Source of the DNA: Triops longicaudatus
Lineage: Eukaryota; Arthropoda; Branchiopoda; Notostraca; Triopsidae
Assembly: GCA_022885665.1 (NCBI GenBank)
Contig: JAGQDJ010000032.1
Span: 372,001-436,000 of the forward strand
Length of the DNA stretch: 64,000 nt
Direction of reading: 5' to 3'
Within the stretch, counting starts at the first letter, position 1, and the number at the start of each line of letters is the position of its first letter. Shown piece after piece: positions 1-11,456 of this stretch. Under the pieces are notes generated by a model. That model was given only the letters and a program-made list of their open reading frames with translations. It did no database searches and was not told the origin of the DNA. A program made the position numbers and the translations under genes.

Positions 1-3000
1 AATCGACTGAGGGGTGGGGGTTAAAGCCCTGTAGTGCGTATCCTCTGGTAAGGAACAGGCCACAGGAGGCGGAGCTAGGACTTTAGGCGTGTTGCGGGTT
101 TCTAGGGCTCGACGACCCATCTTGGGTGAACGTAAGGGCGTCGCAGAGTGCAGTTCTTGCACAGTTTTATCTTTGACCGCTATAGGCGCTGCGGACGTTC
201 GCCCGTAAGGTGACGGTGAGGGCGATTTGCCTTGAGGAGAGTAACTGTCGTATCTTTCGTTTTTGAAAGAACGTTGGTGGCTACTGCGGGAAGAGGTGGG
301 TGACGTTTCCATGGGCGCGGTCGACGGAGAAGAGGGCGTGTCCTCGTGACCACGATGACGGCCTCTTGGGTGGCCGGAAGAACGACTCTTGCGTGGGCTA
401 GGTGAACCAAGCTTGGCAGCAATGGACACGTGTTGGGTGGGCGTATTGGCGTTACTGTCGGTGGGCGTGGGCGGTTCGCCTTTAGAACAGCCAATGGAGC
501 AGAATATGAGTCCGCGTCGGGGTAAGAAGGGCCGTCCCAAGAGCGATGTCCGACAGGTATGGCAGCAGAAACATGTTTCGTTAGCATGCCAGTGTTGGCC
601 TTCGTGTGTCATTTGTCCTGCGAATGGATTGGAAAAGAGAAAATAAATGTGGCCCTTAAAGTCATAAAACGCAGAATTCTTGTCACACTTCCAAGGCTAG
701 CGAGAATTTGTACACATTCTTTTCCGGTCCATGTACATACCTTGATCTACGCCAATCGACTCCCCACACGCGTCGCAATATTCCGAGAACATGGCGTCGA
801 AGCACAGCAAGCAATACGGTTTGGTATCTCGCATAATGTAGCGCTGGCCACCCAACACCCGGTCGCATTCCAGGCAAGCGAAATGCTTCATGTGCCAAGC
901 TCTGCCTTCAGCTTCAGTGCATTCATCAGCGAGAATGATCTTTATGGTGGGTTGGGAAAAAAAGTAAGAAAAGGACGTTAATTGAATGCTTTTAGAGTGA
1001 AAGGACACAATGTTCTGAGAGCTTAAATGCAAATAAAAATATTGTTACTTCATCACAGGCAGCACAGCGTGGTTTAAGAGTCTCGGCATGGTGTCGACCG
1101 CAATAAATTCTTCCTTCCTTGTAAAAATAGATCAAATCCACCAAAAGTTCTCGGCAAACGCAACACACAAAGCACGCTGGATGCCAGCACGTGTTCGGAC
1201 CTGCTCGAGAAGCGTACACCGCCATGTCAGCTGGACCTAATGGCTCGGAACACTGTCCAAACAAAGCCGGAGAAGAAACAAAAAATGACAATTTATTTAT
1301 TTTTTCAAAGCGCTTTTTCATGGCTTTTTAAAGTCAAGCTCTATTCAGAAAGGTTCTTGAGGGTTTAAAAGATTAACATTCTGGAACGAAAATATCTCTT
1401 GTTCCGCGCTATTAGAAAGCCTTAATTGGCGCTATTGTCCCCTAGCCATCTTTCTCTGTAATTTGGCGCCAAAATGACTTTGTCGTTCTCGACGATGTTG
1501 GACGTCCTTTAGGGACGAAGTATTTTTTTAAACGAGTAATCCAACTTCTGCCATTGTATTCGCCTTTTCTTCTGCAAGTGAAAAATCCTTTGAAGAGTAG
1601 ATTCCAAGAAAAAAGTGATTATATTCGGAGAATAATTCGCCGCCGTGCAACTCTTCCGAGTATGTTCATGTATCGTCATGTTGCCTACTTTCGATAAGCT
1701 ATAGAATGTTGTCACAATTTGGAATCTAAGATGCTCCTCTTTTACTTGGCAACGCAGTAGATTCGTATTAGGAGCTAATGACCTCGGTAATTGCTTTTCA
1801 TAAAGGATGAAAGATATCTTACGTCATCACATGGGATAGGTACGGGTGGATTGACCGGTATTTGTCGAACGGTTGCACGTCCCAAAGCTTCTCTTTTCCT
1901 CTGGGCAGAAAAGAGCCTTAATTCTTTCTTTTCATCTTCGGACAGATTGGAGCAATAACGGACTTCATTGTCATGCGGAGGTAGTTGGTGCAATAACTGG
2001 CGTATACGGTATTTCTCTCCCACTGAGTTCACGTAAGGCACTTTGTCTTCGGGTAACGTCGAAAAATACAAATGAACCTGCAATACCAGGTAACAAGATA
2101 AAGATATACATACAAGACCAGTCTAAGAATAAGTAAATACTTCCTCACAAATTAGGTCGTTCAATATGTTCTGAAGTAACAACCTTCATTCTTTGTTTCG
2201 ACACGCTATCCAGAAACGTAATGAACGACCTAGCTAGGTAGGGAAGTACACAATAAAATAAACTACTAGAATGCAACAAGAACGTTTCCCTGTTCAAAAG
2301 TTAATTAAAATTCTCTCATAAATTAACAAGCTACAAAGAAAATTAATAAACGACCTCCAAGTTCCTTAAAAAAAGAATTGCAAAAAAGTTGTAGTCAACA
2401 TTTTTTTCGAGTTCGAGTCCAATTTTCTCCACGCTGTCGCAGCTTCGATTTTCATCCGAGGTAATGCATAATGTATGAGTTTTAATGAGTACCTGCTCCG
2501 GTTTGAGACCAGGTGGAACCCAAGTATATTCTTCCAAGGCACAGCCAGAATCATCGTCGGATTGGGAGTGTCTCAAAACGTCGGTAATGCCGCCAGCCAC
2601 CACGCCAAACACTCCACGCCTCAATAGTTTCTCCGATAAGGCCGCGGCAGCTGCGTTAGGTGCGAAGTCGGTACCAGCGTGGCTAGTACCTGGAGGCACC
2701 TGTAAGAAGCCACTGGCACCAACGGCAGATGGTCCAGGTACTGAAACTAGTTGGGTAGTATTGTTATTAGTCGTTGCAGAAGGCGTAGGATGAGGAGCAG
2801 TTCCGCGCGGAATGACGGATTGGTGGTGTTGTGGGGCCTCTGGATAGATCACAGCATCGTGTACTAGCATACTTGATGTGTTTCTGGTAGTCAAGGTCTT
2901 GGTGACCGACCCTGTGCCGAGCGAGTTTGTCGGAGCAGCTGACCGAAAACCTGCAGTGTCATCTTCAGGGTGACTATTATGACTGCTTAACGTGGAAATG

Positions 3001-6000
3001 CAGTGATCTTCACGGGGGCATTTGCAGTTCCGGCACACTTTCCTGTAACAAACAAAAGGGAAGCCACAATTCATTAGTACAACAATGTTCCTTTAGGGCT
3101 TTTAAAGTGATCAGTTAACATTTGGGCGTTTGATATTTCGGTAACTTGCATTATTTCTGCTTTGAGTTAAAAATTGGATGTCGAGAAGGAATTACAGCAG
3201 CGCAGTAGCCTAAGACTGACAGTGAAAGGTACTTGAAACAGGTTTTGATAAATTTAAAGGAGTTAAATATCCAAGCTAACAACACCGCGAGCTTAAAACG
3301 AAGCGTAAGTTCTTTAGCTGGATGTTGTCTAGTACTGAAAACAACGTTCTAAAATACACAAATAGTAAAACGCTGGTACCCCTCGCCCAGAACTAGAAAT
3401 TGCGTTTATTTTTTCTTAAATTGCAATTAGTAGCTTTATGTCTCGACATGCAGCACTCAAAATGGTATTAAGTATCTTGACTGAACTTTCAACGCAAAGC
3501 TATCTTCCATTTCATCTCGTGACTGAGAAAGAAGTAATAAAAAGGTGGCTGTTCGATGCTATTAGTTTTCCGTCACAAACTCTGCCCGGATGTAGAAAAA
3601 CACGTTTAACCTCCTGCTGCCGTACCAGCTTAGTCCACGTTTATGATTTCCGCTAATTTTGTACACACAACAAAAATTGTAGCACACTTTAAAACTTGCT
3701 ACAAACGCAGAACCAAAGTTCATCTAAAAAAATTGCAGAGGGTTAAAGGAAAAAAGATATAGCTTCTGCGTCTAACAGAAAAACAAAATCAAAGAGAAAC
3801 AAAATCAGTCTAGAATACACTCTTGTCACCGGTTTTTTAAAGGAGCTTTGTTTAATAATGGGTACAAGTTTTTTGAGCAACTACTTGGCAGGTCTATTGG
3901 CGCATATCCATTGGTAACCAATTAAGTCGAACATGTCGCGACAAGTTTTCCACTTCTCGTGTTCAATTCATTTTGCTCCACAAGCGGATCAGGTGACATG
4001 TTTGATTTCTGTCCATTAGCTGTTCGCTTTCAGTTTTTTTATGTGAATTATTTTCTAAGTTCAATCCAACTGTAGGTCTTACACTTAAATCTACTACATA
4101 GTGTTTAGACTATTGCTACTAGGCAATCTTTACAAAGTTTAATTTAATTGACAAATAAAAACTAGAATTACTTAACATTCATATGAGAGACAGTTGCTGA
4201 AAAGTCTTTCTGGTACTTGTAAAAAAAGCCTAAAAATAAGTAATATAGTGCAGAATTGAAAAAGAGAAAAAAATTGCTTACATGCAGATACAACAAAGCG
4301 AACTTTTGAGATATGTATTTTCGCAGGTGTGTATATTTGTTATAGAAAGACCGTGTTGTATATGCTAATAAGGTAGACTACTTTTTGTGGAGTTTCTATG
4401 TCTTTTAGAGCTTGTCATCCAAGAAACTTTATGAACACAGCCTCGAAGTGTCTGTCGTCTTGTTAGTCACTGACTTTCTGGGAGTTAAACAAGGCTCCGA
4501 CTGAAAAAAGACATCAGACAATGATTTCAAGGCATTTGTCACCATAGTGCGCATAAAAGACCTTCAGTCCAATGTTTGACAACTACCAATAATACTCTGA
4601 CGATAAAGCAAACAACGTTCACAGTACGGAGTGGAATGTCCACTAGCTACGGAGAATTGCAGACGATCTGCTTTTAAAAAGGTTTACGCAAAAGTAAATA
4701 AAACTATTGTGTGAGCTTTAAGGACTGATGACATAAAAGGAAACCGTTTAATAAAAGGCAAGAGTCACACTGCGAGCGCTTTTGTTTGTTTGAATGTCTG
4801 TGCTGGTATCCATAGTTGGAGGATGACTATTAAATTAGAAACCATTTGAACACGTAGAGTCTGTAAGAAGCCACTTTTGAACACGTAGAGTGCTCAAATA
4901 AATGTTTTACGCGATGACAGGCATGGGTAATTTTCATTGTTGGGTAAGTGAAAAGACTTCGAAAAAAACCTAAGAACTTTCATTTCCGCCTTTTTTCATT
5001 TAAAGAATTTTTTACATTAACGCAAACGGAGAACCTAATCAGTGTAAGTGAACCTTCTTGTACAAATTAAATTAAAAGTTTAAGCAACAATGCGCCAGGT
5101 ATACCTTTTATTAGGCATTTTTAAGGAAAACTGAACATTATACAATTTTATCCATGTGAGTCAAAATAATGTGTCGTGTTGTAACGAGGCATTATCACGT
5201 CTAATTTTAAACGTATTTTTCTTATTTAAAGGACACTTTTTTTTTAGCCGTAGAACTGTTCTATGCCGACCAGTCATAACGGTCCCAGAGATATGTATGT
5301 TATGGTAACTCGTATGTAAGTTGCAAGTCATTTACCATGAAATAAAACAAAAAAAAAATTAATAATTAAGGTCGCACGTAGGATTGTACACCAGAATGCT
5401 AAGTATAATGCGAGGAGATTTCAATGCGCATGAAACGAGCAACTACCTTGGCCATCGTGCGACTCTCGTTTATTTATCAAAACCAACCATTTGTGTGCGA
5501 CTATTCCTTTCCGCTCGTGTAAATCAATATTCAGCACTAATTTAACAAATCATAAGACTTTCAAGTAATCTTTTACGTTTTCTCCCGTTATTAATCTCCA
5601 ACTAACTGCAATTATGCATGAAGCCTTTTCACCGACTTTCCAAATCTTTTTTTGAGATCTCGTGTTGACAGACCGTATCAATGCCGAAACAAATCGAAGT
5701 TGCCTTATTTATGATCTTAGTGTACACGAACTACTCACAACCTCAACCATATCTTTCCCAAATCTTCTGTGCTGTACCTTTTGGTGCGAATAGCTTTAAT
5801 ATTATTATTGAAAAAGTGAAAATGCAAGAATGCATTACTACAAGGCTATGAATTAGTGCTACAAAAATTAGACAATAAACCAAGTGTTTCGAATTTAAAT
5901 ATTATTTTTTAATGAACTGGGAGAGTTTGAAAAGTGTTGGAAAATTCACGTAACTGTCGTTAATTAATGAAATTCCTACACTTTTGTATTTGTTCATACA

Positions 6001-7556
6001 CTGAATTAGTTTTCATTTGTGGGTCTAGTTTTCAATCTCAGCGTAGCTGTAAATTCACATGATAAAGGCCGATACAAATTCCTGAACTGTATCATCACCT
6101 CTAAATATAACAGATCCCTTTTACACGGGCTAAGCGCAGCAAGTGAAATCAAAGTGAAAAAAAGAATTCGAAAAATGTGACTTGTAAAGTACTTAAAAGA
6201 CTCCTTTTCAAGTATTAAGAAAAGTTGCAAGCTCACGATCAGCGTCCAGCCGTGCACAACCTTTGATAAAAGGTCTGGAGGGATCAAGACAAATAGCGGC
6301 CTGTCAAGAGGTGGGTTTTATAACGTATCTGAAAAGTTTAAGAAAGACACGCCTTTAGGACTGTTGTCACTCTTGCACCTGGGACCACCGCAGACGAGCT
6401 TAGAAGAAGTTTTCAAAGACGAAGCCTCTTTCCGATAACTACCGTACTAGAAACTTGTCTTATCCCCCCAAAAAAAAGAAGAAAAAGTCCCTTTCAATTT
6501 TCTCATGTTACATGTTGTAGGGAAAAAACTCTTTTTGTAGAGAATAAAAACTTGTACATGTACGAATGATGTCACAATTTGTTCCATTTTCTTTAGTTGG
6601 CTTTCATTTTAGTTCGTTGTCTTTTTTTGGTAATGTTTCAATAATTGCTCCCGTTCTTTCATGATTACTTATAATATTTCTCCATTTCTTCGTGGATTAA
6701 TTACAAAGTGTGCCTTAGTGTGTGATTTGCGTATTTTTTTAAAATGGTTTTATTGTATGATAATGACGTATCTAAAATAACAACTTTACAGCTCACAAGA
6801 ATTATCTATACATTAAAGCCAGGGTCCAGTATTTGACTTTAAGGCTTTAACCGTCTTTAAAATATTTATGTTAAATACATAATATATGACATAATATTTA
6901 ATAACAGCAAGACGATGAAATGGCTTAATAGTAGAAACTGGTATTAGCACAAGACATTAATAATGTTCCCACAACGTTTCCTTTCAATAAACTATACGAG
7001 AGAGATTTTCGAAATAGCGGACAAATGAAACGGACGTCCTGTCTGAGCTTTGATTTAGAAAGCTCGTAAACTCTTCATAAAATAGGCTAAAGACTACTGC
7101 GTTTGCTTCAGATGGCCATAATCGTTCTGTAGATAATGAACTGTAAAACGCCATTCACTTTCAAATCTTTATACATTATTATTCTTCAGTTGACTTCATA
7201 GCATTTTAATGTGTTTATCACACGACTCACCCTTCAGAATCGCTAGAATAACGTAAGCACGGTATGGAGTGTTTTTCACTGTCGTGTTCTTCTTCGTCTT
7301 GGTCTCCGATTTGTTGAGCAGTAATTTTCGTAACAGTTGTTCGTAAAGTTTGGAGCGGTTTACGACGCCCGTATAATTGCCGATAGTACTTTTCCTGATC
7401 CCCGTACACCCAACACACTTTCCACCATTGCGGGCGAGAAACCGGAAAGGTAAGATTCCTACTAGGACTATTTGTAGTCGTCGGCTCTGACTCCATTGCT
7501 ACCAATCTTATTCCCCTTTTTCGAAATTTCCGTTTCCGCTCTCGAAAGCCTTTCAC
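1..7556 (-). CDS. prickle: Prickle, planar cell polarity PET/LIM protein (C-terminus beyond left edge)
   Basis: Prickle is a cytoplasmic core component of Frizzled/Van Gogh planar cell polarity. Exons, in transcription order: 7556-7231, 3042-2493, 2077-1823, 1252-1049, 939-741, 617-1 (717 codons, open at the edge); all junction phases agree. The 3042-2493 exon carries a CRNCKCPREDH motif and the DDDSGCALEEYTWVPPGL stretch that precedes the PET domain. The PET domain continues in 2077-1823 (KVPYVNS, YRIRQLLHQLPPHDNE). The first LIM CxxC pair is assembled across the 1823/1252 junction (CDD|C). LIM2 is in 939-741 and LIM3 spans 741/617. After LIM3 comes a Ser/Pro/Arg-rich tail. The first exon (WWKVCWVYGDQEKYYRQLYG) joins in phase and looks like the long N-terminus of fly spiny-legs/espinas forms; that comparison is from memory. 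The start could be the ATG at 7556 or the one at 7496, which follows a possible acceptor. Family identity is very secure. Confidence 0.95.
3043..7230 (-). other. Large first intron of prickle
   Basis: This 4.2-kb AT-rich interval lies between the in-phase donor at 7230 and the acceptor at 3043 on the minus strand. I see no coding exon in it. It contains a 16-bp direct repeat (4845-4860 and 4876-4891, around CACGT). Alternative first exons of prickle could lie here, but I cannot identify one. Confidence 0.6.
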
Positions 7557-9239
7557 AAATTGTCACTGTACGCTCGTGTTTGACACGTTAAGCTCCAAAT
7601 CCTGCACTGCACTTTCCGCTTCATAGTGCAGAACTTTGAGGTTATTGAGTATCGATCGAACGTCTTTTTGGCAAGTTTTTAAACGTGTGACTTCACTGAA
7701 AGTGTTATTCCAAAAATTCCCAGGCAAGAACAAATTTCGAGCAAGACTTTAATACTTTGGAGCTTCGCAAGATCGTTTCACAGATTAATTTTACAGCGCT
7801 TTTGGTACTCAGCGGATTACTTTTCTGATGTTTATAAATCCAGCGCAGTTTTTTAATTAATTATATCACAGGAATCGGATCAATCTCGTAGATATGTCCT
7901 GATTTTAGGAAGAGTTTTCTGCAAAATTTTCTTTCCAATGATTGCGCCACGGAATTTCATTCTCTCACGCACTTTTTCCAGATTTTTCGACGGAAAGGAA
8001 GATTGGGTTTTACGACTTCACTGTTAAGTCACCGAACATTTTTGTGCTTCCTCCCGGAATTTCACTGGCATTTCTGCGCTACGTAAAACTAATTTTCACA
8101 AGTTCTCCGTTTCGAGAAACTCAGAAAATACTTTTGTACGAAAATATACATCCACGAAATAATCCACAATAATCCAATTATATTCGGCTTCGTTTGGTTG
8201 AATTCGACATATATCCGACTTTTTCAACTCGTAAACCGTTTGGATGTTTTCTGTTAGCAAACAAAGACTTCTCTCGATTTCGAAACAATACCCATAAGCC
8301 CCGCCACTCAGAAAATTATCGGAATCAGTTCGACATTAATGAATCTTCCTCGTTCTCCGAAACACGAATGCCAACTTTTCGGTCTAGTCTCTTCAATTTC
8401 AGGTACCGTTTTTCCCTGTTGGTTGTAAGTCGAGTTTTCATCATAGGACGAAGACCGAAGAAGGAGGAGAATAAGTACGAAGACCAAGCCAAAGCGAATG
8501 AAAAGGGAAAGAAGAAGAAACTTCACGTAAACTTGCCCGTACTCTTTTACTACTAAGGTTTTTACCTGTAAGGGATGTTTAAAGTGAGCTGAAAATTGCT
8601 ACGGGGCCTTTTTAACACCCAAACGGAAAAGTAGTGCGTCAGGTAGAAACAGAACGACGAGCACGTTGAAAAGGAACAAGAATAAAAGTGAAGAAAACTC
8701 AAACCTGGCCCAAGTCAAAACTTGAACGTACTTATTTCATTTTCCGATTCTTTAGGGATGTCTTCACAAAGTGTCATAAACCCTCCTCTCATTTATCCCC
8801 ACACCCTCCACTTTGGAACCTTTTGCCCTCGCAACACGAGGATTGGTACAATGGTATTACTGTTACGCGTTCCACGGATGAGCTCTTGAAAAGGCTCAAC
8901 GAAAATCTATTTTCCCATAAGATTACTTTCAGGAAATCGCCCAACATCTCGAAGAAAACTCCCTGTAGTTCAACGGTACATATAATTTCAAGAGGTTTAA
9001 ACCTAATGCTGTTAGGAACGAAATTTCGGTTACATAGCACATAATCTTACCTAACTGATATTCATCGTATTCTTCTAAAAAATAGCTTAAATTCACTTTC
9101 AATTTCTCTAAATTTAATTATTACACGAATGCAGAAAAAGGTCTGCGTCTTTTAGCGCGAAAATTGCTCCTGAAGTACCTATATGCAGATAACTCTCGCT
9201 CTACGACACAATTCTTGTCCGAGATAAGGAGAGTTAGTT

Positions 9240-9743
9240 ATGCTCACACGCCAACATGTCTCTGCAATGCAGCGAAAGCAAAGGAGACGACAAAGATCCT
9301 ATAATCTTGAGACAATACGTGTTTCACATGATATTTTTTCCCTTCCAGACTACGTATTGTGTCGAAACTCTTGCGACAACAATGAAATCTCTTCCATCTT
9401 GGTCCTATTACAGCCCATTCTTATAAACCATGGATTCACTGTTAACACGAAAGCCCAAGAACCCGAAGAAGGAGAGCTTCAAAAGGTTACTAGATTACTT
9501 CCTTCCCTTTTCTTTTTGCGCATACCCATGAAAAGCCATCACCATCTTCACGTTAATGACTGCTTCTTAGGTAATTTATCTCGCGCTCACTCTTCCTCCT
9601 CCTCAACCTCCCCTCGAGCTTCAAAAGTCTTCGCCGACCTGTACCAAGTGAATAGCTCCAGAGAGCAATTTCCTGAACTCCTACAAATCTTGTCCGAAAA
9701 GCGATTTAACGTTCATCAAGTAAAACAAGGGTTAAATTTCTAA
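9240..9743 (+). CDS. Unassigned 167-codon ORF
   Basis: An ATG-initiated ORF, the longest in the gene-poor interval. Stops are frequent in DNA this AT-rich, so 167 open codons is somewhat unlikely by chance, but local base composition varies. The product is basic at the N-terminus, has a Ser run near residue 118 and a mixed helical-looking C-terminus (KVFADLYQVNSSREQFPELL). A splice-acceptor-like tract ending at about 9349 lies inside it, so it may be only partly coding. No domain is recognised; chance is a real alternative. Confidence 0.2.
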   Translation: MLTRQHVSAMQRKQRRRQRSYNLETIRVSHDIFSLPDYVLCRNSCDNNEISSILVLLQPILINHGFTVNTKAQEPEEGELQKVTRLLPSLFFLRIPMKSHHHLHVNDCFLGNLSRAHSSSSSTSPRASKVFADLYQVNSSREQFPELLQILSEKRFNVHQVKQGLNF

Positions 9744-10288
9744 CAAGGGTAACCTACCATTCAAGCAAGAAATAAACCCCCAAATATGTAAGATTTTCAA
9801 TGAAAAATAGCATAGTACAAACTTTTAAAGGTAGATAGTAATGTTAGGTGAACACAGATTATAGTTCTGTACTATATTAGTGTAAACCATGAACAATAAC
9901 GAAATAGCAATGAGCCACGCTCACAAACGGTATATTGTTTAGAGAAATATACACCACTGTTGACGGTTATGGTAAATGGGAAGATGTAACAATTGAAAAT
10001 AGATTTTACCTTGTCGTCTGACGTGCTTCAAACTCAAAAACGAAACTATAAATTGGATTCATAAAGAAGAAAAATTAAATTACGGTTTAATATACTGGAT
10101 ATTTTTAGAAGTTGTATCTTTGTAAACTTCACAGCACATTTCCCTTCATTTTTCCTAAAACGAGCGGAATAATTTCTGCAAAGTGTCGTATATGGAATAA
10201 ATGGAATAATGGGGTGAGGGTAGCAATGGGGGTGCATAGTAGGAGGTCGATCCTTCATCTCATGCTGAGATGGTTATAAAATATATGC

Positions 10289-10608
10289 ATAGTAAGTCGA
10301 AACCTTTCATTGGCGAGGATTTTCGCTAACGGAGGGGGGGGAGGGGGCTGAAGATCGTTTAAAGACCATTCTTGATGATTTCGCCCTTTCTTCGCCTTGT
10401 GGAAGTTCTACACAAGGTGAACTGCCAACAGTAGTGGGTTCAAGGGAGTATGTAACGTTACATGCGATGATGGATGACGAGCTTTGGAGGAAGACGAAGG
10501 GATATTTGGCTCACGGGCTGAAAAATGGAAGAGTTTACAGCGGGAGGCTAAGTTTCGAGAACTTCGGGAGGCTGTTTGAACCCTTGAGCGACTTCTTCAA
10601 GTATGCGT
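10289..10608 (+). CDS. Unassigned coding-like ORF, possibly a gene remnant
   Basis: About 106 open codons ending in TAA at 10606-10608. The product has a balanced, protein-like composition (MMDDELWRKTKGYLAHGLK, SFENFGRLFEPLSDFF) unlike the surrounding AT-rich DNA. Immediately downstream (10609-10876), coding-looking peptide continues in shifting frames, broken by stops. That pattern would fit a decayed gene or captured fragment. The family is not recognised, and the purine-rich strand could produce such an ORF by chance. Confidence 0.25.
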
Positions 10609-11435
10609 AAGCGTTGTTGTCCCTTTTGAACACGGAAGGAATAAATTTTTTGCCTGGTCAAACTTATAATGCATTGGAAAACGTTCAGATTTTGACTTTA
10701 AATTAGACGAACGTGCGAACAAGATAGAATGCTTTATTCTGATAAACGGGGAGAGAATAGGAAATGGTAGAAAGATTGAAGGAGAGATACATTATAAGGA
10801 GTGACAAGAAAGGGACAGTAATACCCTCACCCTTGAGAAGGAGATAAAAATCTGGCTGGAAGCTGTAAAACTGTAAATCTAGAGGCCTGCTTCGAACGAC
10901 GGGAATTTTTTCAAGTGGATGACAGATTCCTTAACGTGTCACTTTCCAGTTTTAGCGCAGGTTAACGCAGAAACAAAGGAAAATCAGTTGGTGATACATT
11001 TATGTGTTGGGTGCAGGTACTACGTATACGCTGCAGAGCTCTCCTAGGATGCACAGAACAAATGATCTGATTTATATTCATGGCCAGTAAAGATATTTAC
11101 GCCTTATGCTAACTATACAGCATTAAAATTTTCGGTCATAAATTGGAGCTCACAAGAAAACCCAGTGTAAATCGAAATGGTCATGAGTATAAAGGTCCCT
11201 TATAACTTTTCAGTGTAGATTTCAGGGGGAAAAATGTTTTTAAATAGGAACTTCAATTGTTCCTTCTGAGGAAACAATGACTCCTTCGTTTATCCCCTTT
11301 CTCAAAATTGGACTCCAATTTGTCACGATACGACCCTCGTTAATAATTTCGAAATAACAACTTTTCCTCTCCAGAAACTCTCATGAAACGCCCCTAGCTT
11401 ACCTTTCCATTTTTTAGGGTGATTTTCTCTTTTTC

Positions 11436-11456
11436 AAAAAAAAAAAAAAAAAAAAA
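11436..11456 (+). repeat. Poly(A) run, 21 bases
   Basis: Twenty-one consecutive A bases. It could be a slippage tract or the tail of an old retroposed sequence. I see no recognisable retroposon body just upstream. Confidence 0.8.
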
